The notes beneath the pieces were generated by a model. The model saw only the letters and a list, made by a program, of their open reading frames with translations. It had not been told where the DNA came from and made no database searches. 64,000 nucleotides of DNA, from NCBI GenBank assembly GCA_012837385.1, contig DURH01000059.1, forward strand, positions 1 to 64,000, in the 5' to 3' direction. The DNA comes from Bacillota bacterium. GTDB lineage: Bacteria > Bacillota > Limnochordia > Darwinibacteriales > Darwinibacteriaceae. Position 1 is the stretch's first letter. Each line of letters starts with the position of its first letter. The position numbers were made by a program, and so were the translations under genes. Shown here piece by piece: positions 1-9,043 of the stretch.

Positions 1-840
1 AATCCATTCTTCCCACTGCTGGCCAGTAGTGTAGAGACAGCTCTTAATGAGAGCGGTTTCAACATGTTTCTCTGCAACACATCTCGCCGGGAAGATAACG
101 AACTGAAGCATATTCGCAGGCTGCTCGATCGCTACGTGGATGGCATAATTCTCTTCTCCCCATCAGAGAAGGCAATCGAGTACCTTCGCCGCAGCAAACC
201 AAGCAATACAGCGGTGGTTTTCATCGAAGAACCAGTCAATGCAGCGGGCAGATGCGATAGCTTTATCAGGATTGATAATGTCAAAGGGATGACAGAGGCA
301 CTCCAATATATAGTTTCACTTAGGCACCAACGGATAGCTTACATTACAGGCCCCCTGAGCAGAGCCTGTAACAGAGAACGTCTAGAAATCTTCAAGAATG
401 TCTTGGGAGAACTAGGTGTTCCACTGGCTGAGGAACTGATCTTGGAGAGCAATTTTGAGTTCGAAGGTGGATATAACCTTGGTTGGCAGCTGCTCAAGCA
501 CCCATCCCCCCCTACGGCCATCTTTACCGGCAACGATTTGATGGCATTTGGTGTGATCAATGCCGCGATTGCGCAGGGGCTGCGTGTCCCAGAGGATGTC
601 TCCGTAATCGGGTTTGACGATATTCCTCAAGCAAGTCACTTCATTCCATCATTGACTACGATTAGGCAGCCTGCCAAAGAGATCGGTAAGATGGCAGCAC
701 ACTTGATCTTGGACAAGCTTTCGGGAACCGAGATTCCCGAGAAGGTTGAGCTCCCAACAAGCTTGGTGATTCGGCAAAGTACGGGATACTGCTCCGAGCA
801 GTTTGCAAAAAGAGTAATCCTGATTGACGAAACTGTGTAA
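1..840 (+). CDS. LacI/GalR-family transcriptional regulator, 5' truncated by window edge
   Basis: The frame is open from the first base, so the DNA-binding N-terminus lies outside the window and the first methionine (base 64) is internal. What remains is the sugar-sensing core typical of LacI/PurR regulators: FTGNDLMAFGV, VIGFDDIP and LTTIRQP near the C-terminus are family hallmarks. It ends 27 bases before a transketolase gene on the same strand, so it probably controls, or is co-transcribed with, the pentose-phosphate-type genes to its right. The inducer cannot be read from the sequence. Confidence 0.9.
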   Translation, partial: NPFFPLLASSVETALNESGFNMFLCNTSRREDNELKHIRRLLDRYVDGIILFSPSEKAIEYLRRSKPSNTAVVFIEEPVNAAGRCDSFIRIDNVKGMTEALQYIVSLRHQRIAYITGPLSRACNRERLEIFKNVLGELGVPLAEELILESNFEFEGGYNLGWQLLKHPSPPTAIFTGNDLMAFGVINAAIAQGLRVPEDVSVIGFDDIPQASHFIPSLTTIRQPAKEIGKMAAHLILDKLSGTEIPEKVELPTSLVIRQSTGYCSEQFAKRVILIDETV

Positions 841-867
841 TTGACATTTCCATAGGAGTTGACAGCA

Positions 868-1704
868 ATGGAACAATTGATCAAAGAACTTGAATCGAGG
901 GCGCGTACTTTACGCTATAGAATTGTCAAGATGATTGGCCCTGAGGAGAAAGGTCATCTGGGGGGTTCCTGCTCGATCGCTGATGTGGTCACAGCCCTCT
1001 ATTTCCACAAAATGCGCCATGACCCCAAGCAGCCGAAGCTGAGAACGCGGGATCGCTTTTTGCTGAGCAAGGGCCATGCCGCCTTAGTGCAATACGCAGC
1101 GTTAGCAGAATGCGGCTACTTCCCATTGTCTGAGCTTGATACTCTCAAGGAATTAGGCTCAAGACTGCAGGGCCATCCAGATATGATGAAACTGCCTGGT
1201 GTCGAAGCTAACACAGGCTCTTTAGGACAAGGGTTATCTATCGCGAGTGGCATGGCTGCTGCGCTGAAATTGGATGGCCTTGACAGCAAAGTGTACTGCG
1301 TTGTTGGGGACGGTGAAATGGCCGAAGGCCAGATTTGGGAAGCAGCCATGGCGGCTAGTTTCTACAAATTGGACAATCTAGTTGCTATCTTGGATCGGAA
1401 CGGCTTGCAGGCAACGGGCAGGATCCAAGAGAGGTTTAACACCAACCCGGTGAGGGAAAAATGGGAGAGTTTTGGGTGGCATGTCCTGGAGATTGATGGA
1501 CACGATTTCGCTCAGATAATTGAAGCCCTAGATACAGCTGATCAGGTGCAGGGTAAACCAGTTATGATCATTGCCAATACCGTGAAGGGCAAAGGAATTC
1601 CTTTTGCTGAAGGAGTGGCCAGTTTCCACAACGGTACCATGACACAGGAACAGTTTGCACGCGCCTGTCAATTATTGGAGGCCGAGGAGTGTGAAGGCAG
1701 ATGA
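868..1704 (+). CDS. Transketolase, N-terminal (thiamine diphosphate-binding) subunit
   Basis: Transfers two-carbon ketol units between sugar phosphates; this is the N-terminal half of a split transketolase whose partner follows directly. Visible motifs are GHLGGS, SKGHAALVQYA, NTGSLGQGL and the ThDP/metal motif starting GDGEMAEGQIW and ending near LDRNG. At 278 residues it has the usual length for the split form. ATG 868 is chosen because AGGAG at 854-858 is well spaced for it; the TTG at 859 abuts that site. Its stop overlaps the next start (ATGA), so the two subunits are probably translationally coupled. Confidence 0.93.
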   Translation: MEQLIKELESRARTLRYRIVKMIGPEEKGHLGGSCSIADVVTALYFHKMRHDPKQPKLRTRDRFLLSKGHAALVQYAALAECGYFPLSELDTLKELGSRLQGHPDMMKLPGVEANTGSLGQGLSIASGMAAALKLDGLDSKVYCVVGDGEMAEGQIWEAAMAASFYKLDNLVAILDRNGLQATGRIQERFNTNPVREKWESFGWHVLEIDGHDFAQIIEALDTADQVQGKPVMIIANTVKGKGIPFAEGVASFHNGTMTQEQFARACQLLEAEECEGR

Positions 1705-2633
1705 AAGAGCTTAATCCCCGTGTAGTGTATGGAGAAACATTGAGATCTCTTGGCGAAAAGGACCAGCGGGTTGTGGCCCTCGAGGCAGACTTAGGCGGGT
1801 CTACCATGAGCTGCTTATTTGAACGGGCTTTTCCAGATAGATTCTTTGAGATGGGAATTGCCGAGCAGAATATGGCCTCCTTTGCAGCAGGTTTGGCCAT
1901 CGAAGGAAAGATACCTTTCATCCACTCGTTTGCCGTGTTCGCTTCTGGCCGGGCTTACGACCAGATTAGGCAGGGAATCTGTATTGGCAATGTAAACGTG
2001 AAAATCGTGGGATCGAGTTCAGGTCTGTCGGACTTTGGCGATGGTGCTACACATCAATCCATTGAAGATACGGCTCTGATGTGTTCGCTGCCAAATATGA
2101 CAGTGCTGGAACCCATGGACGCAGCGGAAACCGAGAAAATCGTGGAAGCTGCCTATCGGCACCAAGGCCCTGTATATATCCGCATCAACCGCAATGATCT
2201 CCCCATTTTGTACCCTGAAGATCATGACTTTGTGATTGGTGAACCTGTCGTAATCAGGGAAGGCACAGATCTCGTTGTGTTTGCATCGGGGGTAATGGTA
2301 TCCAAGGCGGTATCTGCAGCTAATCAATTAGCAGAGATGGGCTTTTCACTCAAAGTTGTCAATGTTAGTTCCCTGAAGCCGCTCAATGCAGAAAGGGTCA
2401 AGGAGCTTGCAAATGGTGTTCAAGGGATCATAACCGCGCAAGAGCATTCTCAATTAGGCGGTTTGGCAAGTATCATTACTTCCATTTTCAAGGGTGATGG
2501 TAGACCGATTGAAACCATTGGTGTAGCAGATAGATTTGGGCAGTCTGCTAAGAGCTATGAAGATTTGCTGCAGCACTATGGGCTGACCGAAGAAGAAATC
2601 GTTGCTTCTGCCCAAAGAATCCTCAGGAGGTAA
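1701..2633 (+). CDS. Transketolase, C-terminal (pyrimidine-binding) subunit
   Basis: Second half of the split transketolase, forming the active enzyme with the upstream subunit. It contains the pyrimidine-binding domain with GIAEQNMASFAAG, whose glutamate activates thiamine diphosphate, then the C-terminal transketolase domain with TAQEHSQLGGL. About 310 residues, normal for the family. It overlaps the upstream gene by four bases. The following dehydrogenase starts five bases after its stop, so the run belongs to one operon. Members of this family can also be DXP-synthase-like, but the paired split arrangement favours transketolase. Confidence 0.92.
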   Translation: MKELNPRVVYGETLRSLGEKDQRVVALEADLGGSTMSCLFERAFPDRFFEMGIAEQNMASFAAGLAIEGKIPFIHSFAVFASGRAYDQIRQGICIGNVNVKIVGSSSGLSDFGDGATHQSIEDTALMCSLPNMTVLEPMDAAETEKIVEAAYRHQGPVYIRINRNDLPILYPEDHDFVIGEPVVIREGTDLVVFASGVMVSKAVSAANQLAEMGFSLKVVNVSSLKPLNAERVKELANGVQGIITAQEHSQLGGLASIITSIFKGDGRPIETIGVADRFGQSAKSYEDLLQHYGLTEEEIVASAQRILRR

Positions 2634-2638
2634 ATGAA

Positions 2639-3529
2639 TTGAAGAAGAAAATCGGTTTTATCGGATTAGGTATCATGGGAAAACCCATGGCTATCAACTT
2701 GATCAAAGCAGGCTATGAGTTAACTGTCTATGATATCAATCAGTCTGCTGTGGAAGAAGTGGCTGCACTGGGTGCAAGTAAAGCTGCTTCCTCCAAAGAG
2801 GTAGCCGAAAAGAGTGACGTGATTATCACCATGCTGCCCAATTCCCCCCATGTGAAAGCGGCGGTTTTGGGAGAGAACGGTGTTTTAGAAGGTGCTAGAC
2901 CCAACAGCATCCTGATTGATATGAGTTCGATTGCACCACTGGTTTCGCAGGAAATTGCTGCGAAAGTACGAGAGAAAGGTATGGAAATGCTTGATGCTCC
3001 GGTCAGCGGTGGTGAACCGAAGGCTATCGATGGTACCCTAGCCATTATGGTGGGCGGCCCAGAAGAAGTATTTAAACAGGTGGAAGAAATCCTTTCGGTA
3101 ATGGCTTCCTCGGTTACTTTGGTTGGTGAAATCGGCAGTGGAAACGTAACCAAACTGGCTAACCAAGTCATTGTCGCACTCAATATCGCAGCCATGTCCG
3201 AAGCGATGGTGCTGGCCCAGAAGTCTGGTGTCGATCCATACCAGGTATACCAGGCGATCCGCAAAGGGTTAGCAGGGAGTACAGTTCTGGATGCAAAGAT
3301 GCCGCTGGTTGTGGAGCGCAATTTCAAGCCTGGCTTTAGGATTGAGCTGCACATTAAGGATCTCTTGAATGCACTGGAAACCGGTCATGATGTAGGTGCT
3401 CCCATGCCTCTCTCCAGTCAAGTAATGGAAATGATGCAGGTATTGAAAGCAGACGGGAAGGCCGGAGATGACCACGGAGGCCTGATTCAGTATTACGAGA
3501 AATTGGCCAACGTTGAAGTAGGGAAGTGA
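2639..3529 (+). CDS. 3-hydroxyisobutyrate dehydrogenase / tartronate semialdehyde reductase family
   Basis: NAD(P)-dependent beta-hydroxyacid dehydrogenase. The N-terminal Rossmann motif GFIGLGIMGKPMAINL, the substrate motif DAPVSGGEPKA and the catalytic-lysine segment GSGNVTKLANQ are all present, and 296 residues is normal. The start is TTG at 2639, eight bases after AGGAGG (2625-2630); the ATG at 2634 runs into a stop after two codons. Substrate is uncertain: tartronate semialdehyde, 3-hydroxyisobutyrate or another short beta-hydroxyacid. Lying between transketolase and a TIM-barrel isomerase, it probably belongs to a sugar-acid or polyol pathway. Confidence 0.9.
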   Translation: MKKKIGFIGLGIMGKPMAINLIKAGYELTVYDINQSAVEEVAALGASKAASSKEVAEKSDVIITMLPNSPHVKAAVLGENGVLEGARPNSILIDMSSIAPLVSQEIAAKVREKGMEMLDAPVSGGEPKAIDGTLAIMVGGPEEVFKQVEEILSVMASSVTLVGEIGSGNVTKLANQVIVALNIAAMSEAMVLAQKSGVDPYQVYQAIRKGLAGSTVLDAKMPLVVERNFKPGFRIELHIKDLLNALETGHDVGAPMPLSSQVMEMMQVLKADGKAGDDHGGLIQYYEKLANVEVGK

Positions 3530-3531
3530 CG

Positions 3532-4332
3532 TTGGCAGCTATGAAAATCGGATGCTGCGGCAGCATGGTTACCAGTCATCTGAGTGGGATTGGCTTTGAG
3601 GTTATGGAGAGACTTGAAGAGCTGGGTTATGACTACATCGAGTTATCACTGGCCCACATTGCACGACTCTCTCCTGATGAGTTTGCCCAGTTCAAGGAGT
3701 ACATCCACGCTTCTAAACTGGAGTGTCTAGCCTGCAACAACTTCTTTCCTGCGGAAATCCGTTTGACAGGCGAAAATGCCAACATGGATCAAATCATGGC
3801 CTATGTGGATCACGCACTGGCCCGTGCAGGCCAGCTGGGAGTCAAGTTCATCGTCTTTGGCAGTTCAGGGGCAAAAAACGTGCCCCCTGGCTTCTCCCAC
3901 GCTGAAGCCTGGCAGCAGATCATAACGGTACTCAGAGAGATTGACCCAATTGCCGCCAAGTACGGGATCACCATCTGCATAGAACCACTGAACAAAAAGG
4001 AAAGCAACATCGTCAACACCGTCGCGGAAGGCCTTCAGCTGGCCAAAGAAGTGGATCGGGAACACATCAAACTCCTTGCCGATTACTACCACATGGCTTT
4101 GGAAGGAGAACCCCTTTCTATTTTGGAGAGTGCCATCGACTATATCAAGCATACGCACTTTGCTGATCCATGCGGCCGGGTGTTTCCGCTCAAACCAACA
4201 GATCAATACACGCAGTTCATTACCAAGTTAAAAGAACTGAATTACACAGGCGGAATCAGTATAGAGGCCTATTCAGATGACTTCACAAATGATGCAGAAA
4301 CTGCTATAGGTATCCTCAAGCAATATACCTAG
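3532..4332 (+). CDS. Sugar phosphate isomerase/epimerase (xylose isomerase-like TIM barrel)
   Basis: AP-endonuclease-2-type TIM barrel, a family holding hydroxypyruvate isomerase, IolE/IolI and tagatose epimerases. The metal-site strand CIEPLN, the LLADYYHMALEG segment, the HTHFADP motif and the late GGISIEAY glutamate are visible. Possible starts are GTG 3526 (overlapping the previous stop), TTG 3532 and ATG 3541; TTG 3532 is preferred because GGGA at 3521-3524 is best spaced for it. Last gene of the operon, with a strong terminator just after. With the preceding dehydrogenase it could act on hydroxypyruvate/tartronate semialdehyde, which is only an inference. Confidence 0.85.
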   Translation: MAAMKIGCCGSMVTSHLSGIGFEVMERLEELGYDYIELSLAHIARLSPDEFAQFKEYIHASKLECLACNNFFPAEIRLTGENANMDQIMAYVDHALARAGQLGVKFIVFGSSGAKNVPPGFSHAEAWQQIITVLREIDPIAAKYGITICIEPLNKKESNIVNTVAEGLQLAKEVDREHIKLLADYYHMALEGEPLSILESAIDYIKHTHFADPCGRVFPLKPTDQYTQFITKLKELNYTGGISIEAYSDDFTNDAETAIGILKQYT

Positions 4333-4340
4333 AAGCGTTC

Positions 4341-4384
4341 AAAAGGAGCAGGTGGCGTGGTGTTTACGCCACCTGCTCCTTTTC
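4341..4384. terminator. Bidirectional rho-independent terminator
   Basis: Perfect stem AAAAGGAGCAGGTGGCG / CGCCACCTGCTCCTTTT around a short loop, with A/T runs on both sides. It sits between two convergent genes, so it can stop transcription in both directions. Confidence 0.92.
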
Positions 4385-4408
4385 ATCATGTTTTCAGAAA
4401 TCGCCAGG

Positions 4409-5650
4409 TTAGCGGACTATGGTCATGTAGTAGCCCTGCAGCTGGGTGGCGATATCGCCGAAGTAAAAGTTGGTATTATCAAAGGTGCCGATGTAGTCCT
4501 CGCCCAGCATTTTGAACAAGTTGGAGCGGATGGCAAACTCGGGAAGTTTCCCGATAATGCGCTCGCCGTCGAAGAGGAAGGCTATTTGGACCGGCGTGGC
4601 AAAGCTGCCGTCGGCTGTGAACTCTCCCCCCGAAGCAATGATGGAGAGGATAGCCGGGCGCCCCTGCAGCGCTTCTTTCATGTTTGCGCTGTCTGTCCTA
4701 AAGGAAAGTGAACTTCCCAGGGGCCCGTCAATGGAGGGCAGATCATCATAGTCGCCCAGGGCAGCCCCGGTGTGTTCGAGCCCGTAAGCATCCGCGGTCC
4801 TTTTGTCCGTGAGCACCTTAATCAATTTCCCCTTCTCAACTACAGCTAGACGGTCGTTGGGCAGCACTACACCCTCTGTATCGAAGAAGGGCCTGCCTGT
4901 GGTTTGGGGATCGCGGTTTAGTTCAATAGTAACCTTTTCTGAGAAAAGCTGTTCACCTAGGCGGCCGCTCAGCAGTGAGCTGCCCCGGGCGAAGCGTTCG
5001 CCGTGGAGGGACCGCCCTAAGAAATGGAGGAGTGTATCTGTCTGCCACATAAAGACTGGCATCACTTCTTCTTTTGGTAGTTCCACCTTGTTGCGGTAGG
5101 CCTCTAGGAAAGCGCGGTTGAAGCTCCAGAACTTATCTGCGTCGAAGTTGCGGGCGATGCAGAACAAGGCTCCATCAAAGAGGTTGGCAGTAGCTTTTTC
5201 CTTTAAGATTAGGTTCACCGCGAAATAAGAGTCCTTGTATTCCAGATCCAGCCCGGCGCTGCTGCGCATCTGAAAAGTCCCTTCCTGGCACGAAATGGAC
5301 TCGCTGAAAGTGAAATCAGAGTATTCTTCCCTCAGTACTCTGAGCACCTGCTCAGCCTGTTCCACAACCTCCTGGGAGCTCATGGGCTTGGGGTTGTAAC
5401 AGCGGTGGTCCTTGAGGTTTTCGGTAAGGGGATAGGGGTAAGCAATCCCAGCACTGAGGTTCTGCTGGGCGTTCTCCAAGAGAACGGCATCAGGTGTGTC
5501 GCCTACGGAACCGGCAATGCCGATGGTGCCATCCTGATAAACCCGGACTCCCTTTTTAGTTATGTCCTTAACCCTCACTGCCGCGATATCACTTCCTTGG
5601 ACCCTGACCGCAGTTTCCTTAGTGCGAATGGTTAGAAATTCCTGTTTCAC
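4409..5650 (-). CDS. tldE: TldE/PmbA-family metalloprotease subunit
   Basis: Inactive partner of the TldD/TldE protease, which in other bacteria trims small peptides such as microcin precursors. The protein is the U62/PmbA fold, about 413 residues, and lacks the HExxxH motif, as is normal for TldE. The GTG at 5650 is taken as the start because a run of G bases that can serve as Shine-Dalgarno precedes it immediately after the tldD stop; the longer reading frame would begin inside tldD. The spacing of 13 bases to tldD indicates one operon. Its substrate here is unknown, and no obvious peptide precursor gene was seen nearby. Confidence 0.92.
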   Translation of the reverse strand: MKQEFLTIRTKETAVRVQGSDIAAVRVKDITKKGVRVYQDGTIGIAGSVGDTPDAVLLENAQQNLSAGIAYPYPLTENLKDHRCYNPKPMSSQEVVEQAEQVLRVLREEYSDFTFSESISCQEGTFQMRSSAGLDLEYKDSYFAVNLILKEKATANLFDGALFCIARNFDADKFWSFNRAFLEAYRNKVELPKEEVMPVFMWQTDTLLHFLGRSLHGERFARGSSLLSGRLGEQLFSEKVTIELNRDPQTTGRPFFDTEGVVLPNDRLAVVEKGKLIKVLTDKRTADAYGLEHTGAALGDYDDLPSIDGPLGSSLSFRTDSANMKEALQGRPAILSIIASGGEFTADGSFATPVQIAFLFDGERIIGKLPEFAIRSNLFKMLGEDYIGTFDNTNFYFGDIATQLQGYYMTIVR

Positions 5651-5663
5651 AGCAATCCCCCCC

Positions 5664-6998
5664 TTATTGAACTTGCAGTTTCCGGACCCTGGTGTACGGG
5701 CCGCCAAAGCCAACGGGCAGGGGATACTGCTCCATCTTACCGCAGCCTCCGCCTACGGGGCTTACCACCCTAAACTCTTGGCTCACTGCATCAACTTCCT
5801 GCAGAGTGGTGAACACATTGCCTGTGATCACCGCGATTTTCACGGGCTTAGCAATCTTTCCGCCTTCGATTTTATAAGCCCGGGCAGGGGCAATGGTGAA
5901 GGTGGACATGCCTGACCCATGTTTGATGGTGTCCACGAAAATCCCCTCGTCCATTTCGGCCAGAATATCTTTGAGGGGCCTATCGCCTTTGGCAATATAG
6001 GTGGTGGTCATGCGCACAATGGGTTCATATTCAAAGCTCACCGCCCGGGCATTGCCAGTGGGCTCTTCACCCAAAGCTACCGCGGTTGGCGTGCTGTGCA
6101 GCCTGCCTGTGAGGATTCCCCCAGAGATAATCTCCGTCTTTCTGCCCTTGGTACCCTCGTCATCAAAGGGGGTGTAACCTGCGCCTAACTCAGTGCTGTC
6201 ATCGATAATGGTCAGAAGATCCCCGCCGATTCTTTTCCCCAGAGCCCATTCTGCCTTCATGGTTTCATCGCCCACCATAAAGTCGGACTCGCTTTTGTGT
6301 CCAAAGCTCTCGTGGGTAAACACTCCTGTGGCCTCTGGGCTGAGCAGGACCTGGTATTCCCCGGGAACAACTGGTTCAGCATCGCGCACATAGGAGATAT
6401 CCTTACACATCTCTTCCAGGAAATACTCTTTGAACCCCTTGAGCTCCTCAAAGGTTGTGGCGGCTCTAGACACCGAGGTTTGATCCTTGTTGTCCCCCCA
6501 GACAATATCCAAATGAAAGCGCATGCCGCAGATTTGGCGGTCAAAAGTAAGGGCTGCTCCACGGGAGGAATAAAAAGACTTCACTGTGCGATTATCCACA
6601 TAATAAGAGCTGTGGTTGACTACTGCCGGATCCGCAATTTTCCGCAGGATGCTCTCCACGAGGGACTGTTTTTCCTCAAGTGAAACGTCTGTAACCGAAT
6701 TCCTCTTGTATCTCAGCAGCGTTTCCCGATTGGCTTCGAAGGCCTTTACCACAGGGTGTTCCAAGATGTGAGGATTGGGTTCTGCCATCTGGGCAAGGCT
6801 GTTGATCTGAGCCTGGATACTGTCCAGGTCAGTAGTGGAAGCGTAATACCAGCGTCTGCCGTCGAAAACCCTGATCAGGGCTCCCTTGGTTTGGCGAACC
6901 TTCTGCCCCTGCAGGGTCCGCTGTTTGAAGCGGATTTCAGTGTCCACCGAGTCTTCTATCCGTACGTCCACATACAAGTCACGGGGAAATTTGAACAT
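5664..6998 (-). CDS. tldD: TldD-family zinc metalloprotease, catalytic subunit
   Basis: Catalytic half of the TldD/TldE heterodimer. The zinc-binding HExxxH is present as HESFGH within FTHESFGHKSESDF, followed by the conserved GYTPFDDEGTKG stretch. The start is ATG 6998 (protein begins MFKFPRDLY), directly behind AAGGAGG; an in-frame upstream extension of 48 codons has no family resemblance. 444 residues is usual. tldE follows at once on the same strand. The gene is divergent from the UPF0173 hydrolase. Confidence 0.94.
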   Translation of the reverse strand: MFKFPRDLYVDVRIEDSVDTEIRFKQRTLQGQKVRQTKGALIRVFDGRRWYYASTTDLDSIQAQINSLAQMAEPNPHILEHPVVKAFEANRETLLRYKRNSVTDVSLEEKQSLVESILRKIADPAVVNHSSYYVDNRTVKSFYSSRGAALTFDRQICGMRFHLDIVWGDNKDQTSVSRAATTFEELKGFKEYFLEEMCKDISYVRDAEPVVPGEYQVLLSPEATGVFTHESFGHKSESDFMVGDETMKAEWALGKRIGGDLLTIIDDSTELGAGYTPFDDEGTKGRKTEIISGGILTGRLHSTPTAVALGEEPTGNARAVSFEYEPIVRMTTTYIAKGDRPLKDILAEMDEGIFVDTIKHGSGMSTFTIAPARAYKIEGGKIAKPVKIAVITGNVFTTLQEVDAVSQEFRVVSPVGGGCGKMEQYPLPVGFGGPYTRVRKLQVQ

Positions 6999-7215
6999 GC
7001 TAGACCTCCTTAGGTTCAGTTTGCAGTGCGTTTCCGTTTTTCGTTTCCGGCGTTCCCCCCCTTGCTCTGTGTGGTAGTTATTTTCTGGGAAAAGCGCTGA
7101 TTTCCTTCTTAAAGATGGCCTACAGGCCCTTTGGAGAGGCAAAAAGGTTAACTCAGCCCGATGGAGAAATATTGACTCGCGCGAATCTCGGAAAGAAACA
7201 GAAAGGATGATGCTC

Positions 7216-7878
7216 GTGAGGATTGAGTATTTGGGTCATGCCTGTTTTCTGCTGGACGACTCTAAGACGAAAATTCTAATTGATCCCTTTTTGTCCGGAA
7301 ACCCTCTAGCAGCCAGATCGGCCGCTGAAGTTGAGGCAGACTACATCCTGGTCACCCACGGTCACCATGATCATGTGGGAGATGCGGTGGACATCGCCAA
7401 ACGGACAGGGGCTGTGGTATGTGCTGTAGTGGAAGTGGCAGAAGAGTTATTCAGCTCGCAGGGGATCGAGGTCAGGGCAGGCAATATTGGGGGCAAGATG
7501 CAGATGCCCTTTGGCAGCCTGAAGTACGTTCCCGCCCACCACGGCAGCGGAGTTCCCGGCGCCCTGGCCTGCGGTTTCGTGGTGGAGATGGGAGGTTTCA
7601 AGGTGTATCATGCTGGGGATACGGGCCTCTTTGCAGAAATGGAGTTCCTGAAGGATGAGAAGCTGGACGCCGCCTTACTGCCCATCGGCGATCACTATAC
7701 CATGGGGCCGGAGGATGCGTTGAGGGCGGTGGAGATGATCCGCCCCCAGTTGGTAATTCCCATGCACTACAACACCTTTCCCGCGATCAAGCAGGATCCC
7801 TACCAGTTCAAACAGTCCGTTCAGGCACTAGGACTCCAGGCAGCGGTGCTGGATCCGGGACAGAGTTGGCGGCTATAG
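7216..7878 (+). CDS. UPF0173-family metal-dependent hydrolase (metallo-beta-lactamase fold)
   Basis: Small soluble metallo-beta-lactamase-fold protein. The metal motif HxHxDH is present as THGHHDHVGD, with further ligands in PAHHGS, YHAGDTGLF and IPMHYNTFP, all characteristic of the UPF0173/YtkL group. About 220 residues is normal. GTG 7216 (MRIEYLGHACF) matches the usual start of the family and is well spaced from GAAAGGA at 7201-7207; ATG 7207 and ATG 7210 are alternatives but sit on the ribosome-binding site. The physiological substrate of the family is not established. Confidence 0.9.
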   Translation: MRIEYLGHACFLLDDSKTKILIDPFLSGNPLAARSAAEVEADYILVTHGHHDHVGDAVDIAKRTGAVVCAVVEVAEELFSSQGIEVRAGNIGGKMQMPFGSLKYVPAHHGSGVPGALACGFVVEMGGFKVYHAGDTGLFAEMEFLKDEKLDAALLPIGDHYTMGPEDALRAVEMIRPQLVIPMHYNTFPAIKQDPYQFKQSVQALGLQAAVLDPGQSWRL

Positions 7879-7900
7879 GCCGTAGCTTTAGGCCGTCGCT

Positions 7901-9010
7901 CTAAGCCGCCGCCCGCCCAGAGGGCTGTCGCGCCAGCAGACGGCTTTTCAGGGATAGGAACTTTACTGCTGCCCAGTCAGTGACGGGCACCAGCAGCAGG
8001 AAGTAGGCTAGAATCCAGGGCAGCGGAATGGGATCTGGATAGAGCACCCAAGTGAAGGAAATGATCAGCCAGTGGATAAAGTAGATTTCCGTGATGTTCC
8101 TGCTCCAGCGGCAGAGCGCCCCAACGACAAACTGAGGCAGCCGAGGAGTGAGGAAGTAGAAGGCACTGGTCCAGGCCAGCACAAAGCTGACCAAGACCAG
8201 GTTGCCTAGGATGTTGTGATGGAAGTAGGGGGACTCCCAGAAACCATCGGCCCAGCCGAAATCAATTCCATACTGCCTAGCGAAAAGCGCTAAGCCCAAC
8301 AGCGCGGGCAGGCAGATCCACAGGCAGTACTGGTAGAGGCGCTGCTTATCCCGGCAGTGCACTAAGAGCTGTCCAAACAGGTACCCTGCAATAGGGAAAG
8401 GGATCCAGGTCAGGAAGGGGAACCAGGTGTATTCACTGGTTCCCCAAAACAGATCGGTGATTCTGTAGACGGCTGGAGAGTCAAAGGAAATCTCCGAGAG
8501 CAGCAGGTTCACCGCTCCGCCCATCAGGGCCGCAGCGAGGTAGTGGATGCTGTGCAAGCGCAGTTTGGCAGCTCCCGCGAAGAACAGGAAAGTGAGTCCC
8601 GCGAAGGCCAGAATATCCACTGCAAAGAGGTAGTGGACAGCATCAGCCTGATCCGCTGGATCGCCAGTGCGCAGATAAACTAGCCAACAGGTCAAGGTAT
8701 CCCTGGCGAAATTCAGAATATACCCTAGAACCAGGAGCTGCAGCCCCCTTTTGGCTAAGTCCCTGGGAGTGTTTTTCCTGGTATAAGCTACGCCCACTCC
8801 CAGCGCGAACATGAACACGGGAGCCCCGGGCGGACTGCCCAAGAACCTGATCAGCCGGTTGGCCCAGGTGGGCGCGAAAGGATAGACAGAGAACGTCTCT
8901 TGACAGTGCACCAGCAGCATGAACAAGATGGCCAACCCTTTAACCACGTCCAGCTCAATCTGGCGGCCGCGGTTGACTGGGCTGTCGGCGAACAAGCTCG
9001 CTCGCTCCAT
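7901..9010 (-). CDS. Integral membrane acyltransferase (DUF1624/HGSNAT-like)
   Basis: Polytopic membrane protein of about 369 residues with roughly ten hydrophobic segments. The N-terminus, IELDVVKGLAILFMLLVH followed by PPGAPVFMFALGVG, resembles the catalytic N-terminal region of DUF1624/heparan-alpha-glucosaminide N-acetyltransferase-like proteins, which move acyl groups across the membrane onto sugars. Membership of the related Acyltransferase_3 family is the alternative. It lies 34 bases after the dipeptidase-deaminase gene on the same strand, so the two may be co-transcribed and both act at the cell surface. The substrate is unknown. Confidence 0.75.
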   Translation of the reverse strand: MERASLFADSPVNRGRQIELDVVKGLAILFMLLVHCQETFSVYPFAPTWANRLIRFLGSPPGAPVFMFALGVGVAYTRKNTPRDLAKRGLQLLVLGYILNFARDTLTCWLVYLRTGDPADQADAVHYLFAVDILAFAGLTFLFFAGAAKLRLHSIHYLAAALMGGAVNLLLSEISFDSPAVYRITDLFWGTSEYTWFPFLTWIPFPIAGYLFGQLLVHCRDKQRLYQYCLWICLPALLGLALFARQYGIDFGWADGFWESPYFHHNILGNLVLVSFVLAWTSAFYFLTPRLPQFVVGALCRWSRNITEIYFIHWLIISFTWVLYPDPIPLPWILAYFLLLVPVTDWAAVKFLSLKSRLLARQPSGRAAA

Positions 9011-9043
9011 GAACGTTACCCCCTACGGAGATAGATTACCGTT

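Noticed and set aside
2740..3354. 204-codon minus-strand frame
   Set aside because: Antisense to the beta-hydroxyacid dehydrogenase; no supporting signal.
4352..4711. 119-codon plus-strand frame
   Set aside because: It begins inside a bidirectional terminator and is antisense to tldE.
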